Part shown: piece by piece, positions 44,448 to 53,128 of the stretch
Layout of the letters: each line of letters starts with the position of its first letter
Position numbering within the stretch: the first letter of the stretch is position 1
DNA from: Paenibacillaceae bacterium
GTDB lineage: Bacteria > Bacillota > Bacilli > Paenibacillales > Paenibacillaceae
DNA length: 64,000 bases
Assembly (NCBI GenBank): GCA_900766135.1
Contig: CAAFUF010000034.1
Location: forward strand, 186,001 to 250,000
Reading direction: 5' to 3'
Notes under the pieces: model-generated
Databases searched by the model: none
What the model was told of the DNA's origin: nothing
The model's input: only the letters and a program-made list of their open reading frames with translations
Position numbers and translations under genes: made by a program

Positions 44448-46541
44448 ATGTATAAGACTAGCATAATACTTAACGCAGCGCTAAATGAGCAAGAATATCT
44501 TGCTGCATCCATTGATAATATACGCAGATTTACTGAAAGAGGAGCTTATGAATTAATCGTTGTGGAGCATGGAGGCTCTCTTGAACGAAAAGAGTGGCTG
44601 GCAGATCAGACGGATATTCTCACTTTATTTCATGATAGTCCTTTAACTGAAGGTCAAGTCTGGAATAGAGGTATCGAGGTGTCCTCTGGTAATAGTGTCT
44701 TGTTATTACATAGTGACACTCTGGTAACGGAGTACTGGCTGGATTTTATGATTCAGTCTTTATATCAGAATGAAGATATTGCAGGTGTAGGACCACTATC
44801 TAATCATGCTTTTGGTGATCAGGTTATAGAGATTAATTATGATTCGATGGAGGGGCTGCTCCAATTTGGCCGCAACTGCAATCGCAGCTTCGGCCTGAAG
44901 CAGCAGGTTACACTGTCAGGTTTCTGTCTGTTTTTAAAAAGAGACGTGATTGATTCGATTGGGTCATTTCACGAGCAACTTCAGGGGCATGATCTAACCG
45001 TAGATTACTGTCTAAGAATAGCACAGGCAAAGTATAGATTAATGGTCTGTACTAATGTGTTCGTTCATCATTACGGGATTGAGAATGAGAACGATGTGAA
45101 TTCCAGCCTTACCTTTAAAATAAAATGGGGATTTAGCTCACTTGAAGTACTGGGGAATTCAGAGTATAAAACAATCTTGCCCGTGGATGCTTCCGCTTTC
45201 AGTCGAGTCTTAGTCGTCGGAAGTGGCTTTGGAAATACATTGCTTAGCCTACGTCAATCTTTCCCTGAGGCAGAATTACATGGAGTAGAGTTTAACTCCA
45301 CAGTTAGAGAAATTAGTCAAGGCCTATGTCCTGATTCAATCCATATATCTAGTACACTGCAAGACTATAAAGCTGAGCAAGGGTATTTCGATTACATTAT
45401 GGTGAACACAACCTGCAACGTTCAGGAAGTAATGGAAGATTGCTATCGTTTGTTGACGGGGAGCGGTATATTATATGTGAATATTCCCAATGTGTATCAT
45501 CACTCCACTATAAGCAAACTGATGAAGGGGGCCGAGCTTGAACGGCATCAACTCACAGATTGGAGTCTTGATGGAATCAAAATGCTGCTAGAACGTGCTG
45601 ATTTTAAAGTAAGTACGGTTGAAGCGATAAAGGAACAAACCTCATCTGATGAGCAGGCTTTTATAAGGAACTTAAAACGTATCAATCCAGAGGAACTGTC
45701 ACAGCTTATTGAGATTCGCCGCTTCATGATTGTGGCAAACAAAATACCAGATTCCACAATTTTGCATGAACGATTCAATCAGCTATTCCTGAATCCTAGT
45801 GAGGAGCTTGTTGAACAAATATTACTAAGCTCTTCAAGTTCAATTTTGCAGGCGGCTAATACATATAGCGGCCCTGTCGTGCCACTGTTAAATTATCTTG
45901 CAATTTCATACTATGAACGGGAAGAGATGCAGCAAGTATTCCCATTGTTGTCTAGGGCTCACGTGCTTGCTCCAGAAGATCCGACGACTCTTCTTAACCT
46001 GGGGACTGTATATTATGGTGCAGGGGACGATGAAAAAGCACTGTATTGGTTGAGGAAGATTCAAGATAGGAATGAGCAAATTGAAGGTTGGATATATCAA
46101 CTTCAAGAAACAATAAGCTTAAAAAATGACACACTTAAGTGGATTGAATACCTGCTTCTACGGGTCGAACACGGAGTTAGAAGAGAGGAATCAATGAATG
46201 AATTCATTGATTTACTCGATTCGAGAGAAGTAGGAAATCAACTGATAAACGTGGCATTACAAAATGTAATTGAAGATAAATTGAGTACTATTAATATTCT
46301 CGTGAATTACTTGTTCGAACAAAAAAAGTTCAACCATGCTCTGGAGATATTAGAGCTGCTATTGAACTATCAAGATAATGTGGATGAAACATTATTTATC
46401 TTAGCTAACTTGTCACTTAAGCTGAATAATTTAACTAGGGCCTTATGTTATATAGAAAAGATAAGTTTAGAAACTGAGAAAGTATCCAATTTAAAAACAA
46501 CTATAATTAATCTTCAGCTTGCTGAAAGAATTAGGAAGTGA
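44448..46541 (+). CDS. GT2-methyltransferase-TPR fusion protein
   Basis: 697 residues. The GT-A domain (about 1-235) is weakly conserved: 'TSIILNAALNEQEYL', 'HSDT' as metal-binding DXD variant, and LSGFCLFLKRDVID. A class I SAM-dependent methyltransferase domain (about 260-430) follows, with VLVVGSGFGNTLLSL as motif I and 'FDYIMVNTTCN' later. The C-terminal 200 residues are TPR-like. The arrangement suggests adding a sugar and methylating it (or a neighbour) while gripping a protein or partner through TPRs. ATG 44448 follows AAAGGAG by 6 bases; the longer frame from 44376 is rejected. First gene of the AT-rich unit. Confidence 0.8.
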   Translation: MYKTSIILNAALNEQEYLAASIDNIRRFTERGAYELIVVEHGGSLERKEWLADQTDILTLFHDSPLTEGQVWNRGIEVSSGNSVLLLHSDTLVTEYWLDFMIQSLYQNEDIAGVGPLSNHAFGDQVIEINYDSMEGLLQFGRNCNRSFGLKQQVTLSGFCLFLKRDVIDSIGSFHEQLQGHDLTVDYCLRIAQAKYRLMVCTNVFVHHYGIENENDVNSSLTFKIKWGFSSLEVLGNSEYKTILPVDASAFSRVLVVGSGFGNTLLSLRQSFPEAELHGVEFNSTVREISQGLCPDSIHISSTLQDYKAEQGYFDYIMVNTTCNVQEVMEDCYRLLTGSGILYVNIPNVYHHSTISKLMKGAELERHQLTDWSLDGIKMLLERADFKVSTVEAIKEQTSSDEQAFIRNLKRINPEELSQLIEIRRFMIVANKIPDSTILHERFNQLFLNPSEELVEQILLSSSSSILQAANTYSGPVVPLLNYLAISYYEREEMQQVFPLLSRAHVLAPEDPTTLLNLGTVYYGAGDDEKALYWLRKIQDRNEQIEGWIYQLQETISLKNDTLKWIEYLLLRVEHGVRREESMNEFIDLLDSREVGNQLINVALQNVIEDKLSTINILVNYLFEQKKFNHALEILELLLNYQDNVDETLFILANLSLKLNNLTRALCYIEKISLETEKVSNLKTTIINLQLAERIRK

Positions 46542-46547
46542 TCATTG

Positions 46548-47585
46548 ATGGAAGACAACAAACTAAGCATTTCAGTAATCGTTCCTATGTTCAATACAGA
46601 GGAGTATATTCAAGAAACGATTAGCTCATTGCTGAGTCAGAGCTTTCAAAATATCGAGATGATCTTTATTGATGATTGCTCTACAGATAGAACCTATGAG
46701 CTAGCTTCCTTCTATGCCTCTAATTACGATAATATTTTGTTGTTTAGGCAACTAGAAAATAAAGGAGTATCAGCAGCGAGGAATGCCGGACTAGCAAAGG
46801 CGAGAGGGGAATATATTTTCTTCCTGGATTCTGATGACACCCTCCCTTCAGATGCATTAGAGAAGCTGTTCACAGCGGCAATCAGAACTCAGGCCGACAT
46901 TGTTACAGGAATTTATGATCGTTTTGATAAGAAGGGCACATCGATATCTAATATTTTTAATATCCACCCCGAGCTTAAAATTGAAGGGCAGATAGACCTT
47001 TATAATACGCCATCTCTTCTTTACTCCGTGTACAGCTGTGGAAAACTTTTCAAGCGGGATATTATTGTACAAGCAACTTTTCTAGAAACGTTAAATTATG
47101 GAGAAGATCAGATTTTTACGATTGAAGCATTATTGCAAGCTAAACGTGTGTATAATCTATCTTCTGTTATATATAACTACAGGGTTAGGGATGGAGAGAC
47201 AGAATCTTTATCTCAATCTGTATACAAGGATCCCGTAAGGAATTTTGAGTATTTGAAAGAGATGCTTCGGGTTATTGATAAGTTATTCGTTCGTTATATT
47301 AGTGACCCCAAAGTTAGATTAAAGCTGTTTAGTGTTTATTTATCAAGAGCACTCCACTGGAATATATGGACGGCAGTAAGTCATGGTTTGCTCTCGATGA
47401 ATATGTCTACAAGATTTATAATTTTATCTCATTATGAGTCTTGGGTTGATAGTTTAAATAGTGAGTTGTACGAAGCTAACAGATCTGATTTCCAGGCCAT
47501 CCATTATAAGATTGGTAAGATAAGAAGTGTTTTAGATCAAAGGACGCAAGAGTTGTGTGATCTCCTTCTATTGAAATCACATTGA
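46548..47585 (+). CDS. GT2 glycosyltransferase
   Basis: 345 residues. An EpsH/EpsJ-like GT-A enzyme: SVIVPMFNTEEYIQETISSL, FIDDCSTDRTYELA, NKGVSAARNAGLAKARGEYI and the metal-binding LDSDDT. The C-terminal 120 residues are helical, possibly membrane-associated. ATG 46548 lies 6 bases after the previous stop, and AGGAAGTG overlaps that stop, so the genes are coupled. A TTG at 46545 is less likely. It transfers an unknown hexose-type residue to a growing glycan. Confidence 0.9.
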   Translation: MEDNKLSISVIVPMFNTEEYIQETISSLLSQSFQNIEMIFIDDCSTDRTYELASFYASNYDNILLFRQLENKGVSAARNAGLAKARGEYIFFLDSDDTLPSDALEKLFTAAIRTQADIVTGIYDRFDKKGTSISNIFNIHPELKIEGQIDLYNTPSLLYSVYSCGKLFKRDIIVQATFLETLNYGEDQIFTIEALLQAKRVYNLSSVIYNYRVRDGETESLSQSVYKDPVRNFEYLKEMLRVIDKLFVRYISDPKVRLKLFSVYLSRALHWNIWTAVSHGLLSMNMSTRFIILSHYESWVDSLNSELYEANRSDFQAIHYKIGKIRSVLDQRTQELCDLLLLKSH

Positions 47586-47617
47586 ACTGATACTTTCAAT
47601 CACATCAGGAGGTAAAG

Positions 47618-50600
47618 ATGAAATACATTCTTGATTTAATTGCTGATCATATCAACAGAAATCAACTCCAACAAGCATATGACTTAATAATTACCCACGA
47701 AGAAAAGCTTATCCAAAATGCAGAGTACTGGAATCTAAGAGGGGTAATTTGTTTGAAGGTTGAGGAGTACAATGCCGCAATCTCCTGCCTTTCTAAAGCG
47801 ATTGAGCTAGATGACCAAAACGGTGACCTTTATTACAACTATGCATATGCAATGGATAAAATGGGTAGCCAAAGCGACGCTGCACTATACTACGGAAAAG
47901 CATACAGATACTTAATGGATCCCAATATTAAACATGAATTGGCTCAACTTTATTCAGACAATGAAGCTTTAAAGAACATTTTTATAACAGCATCCACTGA
48001 ATCTAAGAGAACTTATATCATTTTGTCATCAAATGTTTGGAGTAATGTATATCAGAGGACGCATCATATTGCAAGGTCTTTGTATAAATTCGGAAATGAA
48101 GTTATGTATGTTGAAAGGAAGAGAACTTTCACATCAGAGCAAGGAAATATACAAATAGCGGATCTTGTAAATTATTCAGCTAATAGCGTTAAAAAAATTG
48201 AAGGCGTTAATGTTTATCAAACATTAGAAATGCTTGATAAATATGGTGACTCAAGTGTAGACAATTATTTGGAATTGGTTCAATACTTATTAGACTCGTG
48301 TCTTTCACAAAGTAAAGAAGTCGTAATCATCTCTTACTTACCCTCTCAAGCAAATACAATAAAATCTCTTAAAGGTGAATTCTATCATATATATGAATGT
48401 GTTGATGATCATTCTGATTTAGAATATTCATTTTGGGGTCATAAAAACGATATTTATTGGGAACAAGACTTAATGGATTCTGCAGATGCAATTACCACTA
48501 CAGCAACAGCTTTATATTTACAACGTAGTGCAATTGAAGGTAGAAATAATGTGTTCTTATCAAGAAATGCTGTAAATGAGTTTGACTTTTTGGAGCCATC
48601 TTCAGGGGAGACCCCGAATGATTTGATCAACATTCCAGAGCCTAGGGTTGTATACGCTGGTGCAATATATGAATGGTTTGATTTTGATTTATTTAACAAA
48701 GTGGTCGAATCTAACCCTGATAAATCTTTTGTAATAATTGGTTTCGGAAAAACAGAATTAATAAATATGGATTATCCTAATTTATATTTTTTGGGAGAAA
48801 AAAAACATTCTGAATTGAGTCGTTACTTGCAATATATGCAAATCGGAATTATTCCATTTAAAGACGACATTAATTTAATTATTAACTGTGATCCTATCAA
48901 ACAATATGAATATCTTGCATGTAATTTGCCAGTTATAACAACATATATGCCGGAAGCAATCTTAGACAAGGAATATACAATTATTGCAAAAGGATATAAT
49001 GAATTCAACAAAGCAATATCAGATTCTTTGATATTAGAAATAGACGGTAATGTTATTGAAAACTTCATTTCAAGAAATAATTGGAATGTGAGAGCCGCGT
49101 TGCTTTCCAATCTCGCTAGTGGAGCAATTGATGCTACAAAATACGTAGAAATAGAAAAAAATAAACTTGAGTATCAACTAGGGAAACTATCAACAAACTA
49201 TAAATCTTCTGTTTTTTTATCACTCCACTCCATTTGTTTAAAGTTCGGAAATGAAAGTAAGTATCAAGAAGGTCTAAAGTTAGCTTATGAAAATTTTAGA
49301 GCTAATAATTTTGTTGATACGCATTACTTGATTTCTTTAATAGAAAAAAAAGACTATGTTCAATTCATACAGGTTTATTCAAAATCCAAATTTTTGAGAA
49401 GAGAACTATTAGAAGAGCTTAGATATCTGTTGAATATCAAAGATTATAGTAGTATAGCAACTTTAGCATATTTGAGTATAAATGATATAAAAAAATTTTT
49501 TGAAAATATCGAAGATATTAAAAATACTAGCAAACAAAAAGAATATAAATTGTATTTTGAATTTTCTTGTAATCCTAACAGAAAAGCTCTAGAACATTCT
49601 GAAATTGATTATTTGAAAACATCCAATGATTCACCGCTGTATACGTTTTTATTATCACAGATTAATAATGGTGAAACCATATATGTATCTAATATATTCA
49701 ATAATTATGATGGTAATAGTTTGAGAATGTTAGAAAAAAGCGGGGTCCATATTGCGGGCTACTGTTCACTAAATTCGAGTATGTCTTCAGACAACAGACC
49801 TGTGTATTCTTTAAAAGATGTAATTTTAAAAATCAGAAATAATCAAAATGTTAAAATTATTGTGTTAAACGATGCTAACTATGTAAAGCAAATTCGAATT
49901 TTAGCTGAAAATGGCATTAGAGAGTGCGAAGTCGCAGTAGTCTCTAATTCAAAGTTAGAACGTGTAATTATTGATAATGAATTAATGGAAAAAATAAAAT
50001 TAAAAAAATATTTAAATACAGTAGTATTCAACAAATTTAATGCAGTTGATTCTAACGTAGAGGCAATGTTGAAGTACATTCCTGAGGATTATCGAGATAA
50101 ATTTGATATACAAGTGATAAAAGGTAGAGATGTGTATTTAACAGAAAATGTTGTTAAAGTTCCTTTAATCGCTTCGGTTACTGTTTCAGGGTTTTCGACT
50201 TTTCTTTACCTTCCTAAATTCACCTATAATATCGAAATAGGACATGGAGGTTTACCTATAAAAGCTTGTGGTTTAATGGACAAGAATGATAAGAATTCTG
50301 GTGGAAATCAACAAGTTTATAATAATGCTGATGTAATATGTGTTGGATCAAATATGGAGCAAATTGTTAGGAGTTCATTCTATGCAATACCAGAGAATAA
50401 ATATAGAATAACTGGATTGGCAAGAAATGACATGTTGCAACTTACTGATGGAAAAACAAACTTAGAAAAGCTCCTACAGATAAATTTAGCTAATAAAAAA
50501 ATTGTATTCAATATGCCTACATTTCACATGGATGAAAAAAACAATAGAATCGAAGGTGATCGAGATCTTATTGACAGTTTCCCTATTTCAGGTTTTGACT

Positions 50601-51133
50601 ATGAGAAGTTTAATGCTTTCTTAAGCGATAACAACATGATTTGTGTATCAAAGGTTCATCATGGAGAAGAAAAAACGATTAGTAGCAAAACCAAAAATCG
50701 TTCTTATAGTAACTTGTTCTTCATTAGCAATGAAACCTTAGAGGTCAATAAATTAGATCTTTATGAGATTTTGAATGCTGCTGATATTCTAATTACAGAT
50801 TATTCTACTGTGTATAATGATTTTTTATTTATGGACAAACCTATAGTATTTGTGAATACTGACATTGAAGATTATAGAGAACAAAGAGGGTTGGCGTTAG
50901 AACCGTATGAATTTTGGACTGCAGGCCCTAAGGTGAATAAGCAAGACCAATTACACAAAGAACTTGAAAATTGTAGCCTTGATAAAAATTATTATAAAAG
51001 TGAAAGAGAAAAGTTGCTTCCCTTATTTTTCAAGCATAACGATGCAAGTTCTACCCAACGAACTTGGGACGTTATAAATCAGGCTTTCAATTTACTGAAA
51101 GCTGAAAATAATGAAAATTATTTAAAGGAGTAA
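47618..51133 (+). CDS. TPR-GT4-glycerophosphotransferase fusion protein
   Basis: 1171 residues with at least three parts. Residues 1-125 are TPRs ('EEYNAAISCLSKAIELD', 'LYYNYAYAMDKMGSQSDAALYY'). About 128-500 is a GT4/GT-B glycosyltransferase with NVYQRTHHIARSLYKFG and a 'GIIPFKDDINLIINCDPIKQYEYLA' donor region. About 510-830 is a helical and alpha/beta linker I cannot name. About 840-1171 is a CDP-glycerol glycerophosphotransferase domain: EIGHGGLPIKACGL, GLARNDML, VSKVHHGEE, TDYSTVYNDFLFMDKPIVFV, EPYEFWTAGPKV. In the first motif, GHG replaces the usual WHG but the His is kept. AGGAGG precedes the ATG. Codons are very AT-rich. It probably adds a sugar and then a glycerol phosphate. Confidence 0.85.
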   Translation: MKYILDLIADHINRNQLQQAYDLIITHEEKLIQNAEYWNLRGVICLKVEEYNAAISCLSKAIELDDQNGDLYYNYAYAMDKMGSQSDAALYYGKAYRYLMDPNIKHELAQLYSDNEALKNIFITASTESKRTYIILSSNVWSNVYQRTHHIARSLYKFGNEVMYVERKRTFTSEQGNIQIADLVNYSANSVKKIEGVNVYQTLEMLDKYGDSSVDNYLELVQYLLDSCLSQSKEVVIISYLPSQANTIKSLKGEFYHIYECVDDHSDLEYSFWGHKNDIYWEQDLMDSADAITTTATALYLQRSAIEGRNNVFLSRNAVNEFDFLEPSSGETPNDLINIPEPRVVYAGAIYEWFDFDLFNKVVESNPDKSFVIIGFGKTELINMDYPNLYFLGEKKHSELSRYLQYMQIGIIPFKDDINLIINCDPIKQYEYLACNLPVITTYMPEAILDKEYTIIAKGYNEFNKAISDSLILEIDGNVIENFISRNNWNVRAALLSNLASGAIDATKYVEIEKNKLEYQLGKLSTNYKSSVFLSLHSICLKFGNESKYQEGLKLAYENFRANNFVDTHYLISLIEKKDYVQFIQVYSKSKFLRRELLEELRYLLNIKDYSSIATLAYLSINDIKKFFENIEDIKNTSKQKEYKLYFEFSCNPNRKALEHSEIDYLKTSNDSPLYTFLLSQINNGETIYVSNIFNNYDGNSLRMLEKSGVHIAGYCSLNSSMSSDNRPVYSLKDVILKIRNNQNVKIIVLNDANYVKQIRILAENGIRECEVAVVSNSKLERVIIDNELMEKIKLKKYLNTVVFNKFNAVDSNVEAMLKYIPEDYRDKFDIQVIKGRDVYLTENVVKVPLIASVTVSGFSTFLYLPKFTYNIEIGHGGLPIKACGLMDKNDKNSGGNQQVYNNADVICVGSNMEQIVRSSFYAIPENKYRITGLARNDMLQLTDGKTNLEKLLQINLANKKIVFNMPTFHMDEKNNRIEGDRDLIDSFPISGFDYEKFNAFLSDNNMICVSKVHHGEEKTISSKTKNRSYSNLFFISNETLEVNKLDLYEILNAADILITDYSTVYNDFLFMDKPIVFVNTDIEDYREQRGLALEPYEFWTAGPKVNKQDQLHKELENCSLDKNYYKSEREKLLPLFFKHNDASSTQRTWDVINQAFNLLKAENNENYLKE

Positions 51134-51137
51134 AAGA

Positions 51138-52679
51138 ATGTGCGGAATACTGTTTGCGAATAATTTTGTAAATGTAGATACACGTGAATTCAAATATGCT
51201 TTGAAATTAATGGAACATAGAGGCCCGGATGCACCTCTTGGATTTTATGGTAATGAAAATATAATGATGGGACATAATCGTTTAAGTATCGTCGATCTGT
51301 ATGATAGGAGCAACCAGCCGCTATTTTCTGACGACAGAAGATATGCAATTATATTTAATGGTGAGATCTATAACTATAAAGAACTATCAAAAAAATATAA
51401 TATAAAAATGAGAACTAACTCGGACACTGAATTGCTACTTAAGTTATATATAAAATTCGGTGCCACGATGTTGAATTGGCTGAACGGAATGTTCGCTTTT
51501 ATAATTCTTGATACTGAAAAAAGAAAGTATTTTGTGGCACGTGATCGCCTTGGAGTAAAACCATTATATTACCATGCAGTGGGCGATAATTATATTTTTA
51601 GCTCAGAAATCCCACCGATACTACATCTAATAAAAAAATATACATTAGACGATGTAGCTATTAGACAATACAAAAAAATGAGGAATTTTTTTAACAATAG
51701 AACGATCTATCACGAAATCAAAGAATTCCCCCCAGGTTTTTATATGGAAGGTAACGTCTTGCATCGTTATTGGAAAAATGATTACTCAGAAAAACAGGCC
51801 CCTTCTGATGAGGAACTAAAGTTTTTAATTGAAACCTCTGTGAATTATCGTAAAGTTGCTGATGTAAAAATAGGAAGTTATTTGAGTGGTGGATTAGATA
51901 GTACTATTATTACAGGACTTACTGGAGAGCAACATACCTGGACAGTAGGTTTTAGAGATATGAATGAATTTTATTGGTCACAATTGGCGGCAAATCATTT
52001 TAACACTGAACACCATTCCATAGAAATGGATAGTATTAATTTTTTTGATTTATCCAAAAAGTTAATATTAAGAAAGAAGGAGCTTCTTTCAGTACCAAAT
52101 GAAGTGCTTTTATACTTTATGACTAGTCAAGTTAAGAAAGAGAACACTGTTGTCATGAGTGGAGAGGGAGCAGACGAACTGTTTTTTGGATATGACAGAA
52201 TCTTTAAATGGGCAAACAATACCAAAAAGTGGAATATAGAAGAATTTTGCGCATTATACACGTACGGTTCACAACAGGATTTTGAAATAGTTGAAGATGC
52301 TATACAACCTTTCCTTGAATGGGGAGAGCCTGAAAAAATAGTAGCAGCATTTTTTCAAGAAGCACATTTGAGAGGCTTATTAAAAAGACTAGACAACGCT
52401 ACTATGCTAAATTCAGTGGAGGCTAGGTCTCCTTTTTTAGATTATCGTCTTGTTGAACGGTTGTCGGGAGTTTCTTATGAATACAAAACGAAAGATGGAA
52501 TTGTTAAAGCTCCGTTAAAGAGGGTTTTTAAAGATATTATTCCAATTGAGATCATCGAAAGAAAGAAGGTGGGGTTCCCAGTTCCATTGGAGCAAATTTT
52601 TGATGAAACCTTCGAGGGTGATAGTTATTTTGATAAGTGGTTTAATTTTAATTTGAAAATATTAGGAGAGACATTATGA
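51138..52679 (+). CDS. asparagine synthetase (glutamine-hydrolysing)-like amidotransferase
   Basis: 513 residues against about 600 for AsnB. The class II glutamine amidotransferase domain begins MCGILFANN, so Cys2 becomes the N-terminal nucleophile, and shows MEHRGPDAP, GHNRLSIVDL and FNGEIYNY. The ATP-pyrophosphatase domain has SYLSGGLDSTII and SGEGADELFFGYDR. SVEARSPFLDYRLVE follows. In glycan loci such enzymes (WbtH/WbpS type) turn a sugar uronic acid into its amide, and I infer that here. It lies 4 bases after the fusion gene and overlaps the next gene by 4 bases. Confidence 0.88.
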   Translation: MCGILFANNFVNVDTREFKYALKLMEHRGPDAPLGFYGNENIMMGHNRLSIVDLYDRSNQPLFSDDRRYAIIFNGEIYNYKELSKKYNIKMRTNSDTELLLKLYIKFGATMLNWLNGMFAFIILDTEKRKYFVARDRLGVKPLYYHAVGDNYIFSSEIPPILHLIKKYTLDDVAIRQYKKMRNFFNNRTIYHEIKEFPPGFYMEGNVLHRYWKNDYSEKQAPSDEELKFLIETSVNYRKVADVKIGSYLSGGLDSTIITGLTGEQHTWTVGFRDMNEFYWSQLAANHFNTEHHSIEMDSINFFDLSKKLILRKKELLSVPNEVLLYFMTSQVKKENTVVMSGEGADELFFGYDRIFKWANNTKKWNIEEFCALYTYGSQQDFEIVEDAIQPFLEWGEPEKIVAAFFQEAHLRGLLKRLDNATMLNSVEARSPFLDYRLVERLSGVSYEYKTKDGIVKAPLKRVFKDIIPIEIIERKKVGFPVPLEQIFDETFEGDSYFDKWFNFNLKILGETL

Positions 52680-53089
52680 TTATTGGATATACAACAGGTG
52701 TATTTGATTTGTTTCATATAGGACATTTGAATCTTTTGAAAAATGCGAAGTCTATGTGTGATCGCTTAGTAGTAGGCGTAACTACAGATGAGTTAGTCTC
52801 ATATAAGCTGAAAAAGTCAGTTATTCCTTTTTCTGAGAGAGTAGAAATTGTAAGAAGTATTAAATATGTGGATGCGGTTATCCCACAAGAAACCATGGAT
52901 AAGTTTGAGCAATGGGAAAAATTGAAATTTGATGTGATGTTTGTTGGTGATGATTGGTTTCAAAGTGATAAGTGGAAATTATATGAGAATCAATTTAATG
53001 ATGTAGGAGTTAAGATTATTTATTTCCCTTATACAAAAGGGATATCCTCAACATTACTTAATGAAACTCTGATAAACCTCAGAAAATAA
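52676..53089 (+). CDS. second glycerol-3-phosphate cytidylyltransferase-like protein
   Basis: 137 residues. Nucleotidyltransferase motif TTGVFDLFHIGHLNLL, later VGDDW and the C-terminal YTKGISSTLL (close to the RTEGISTT loop of TagD). Sequence differs strongly from the copy at 42197, so it is not a recent duplicate. The ATGA overlap with the amidotransferase couples them. CDP-glycerol made here would feed the C-terminal domain of the 47618 fusion. A different alditol phosphate or ethanolamine phosphate substrate cannot be excluded. Confidence 0.85.
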   Translation: MIIGYTTGVFDLFHIGHLNLLKNAKSMCDRLVVGVTTDELVSYKLKKSVIPFSERVEIVRSIKYVDAVIPQETMDKFEQWEKLKFDVMFVGDDWFQSDKWKLYENQFNDVGVKIIYFPYTKGISSTLLNETLINLRK

Positions 53090-53128
53090 CAATTAAATTG
53101 TTCGGGATTATTAGGAGTGGGGTAAACT

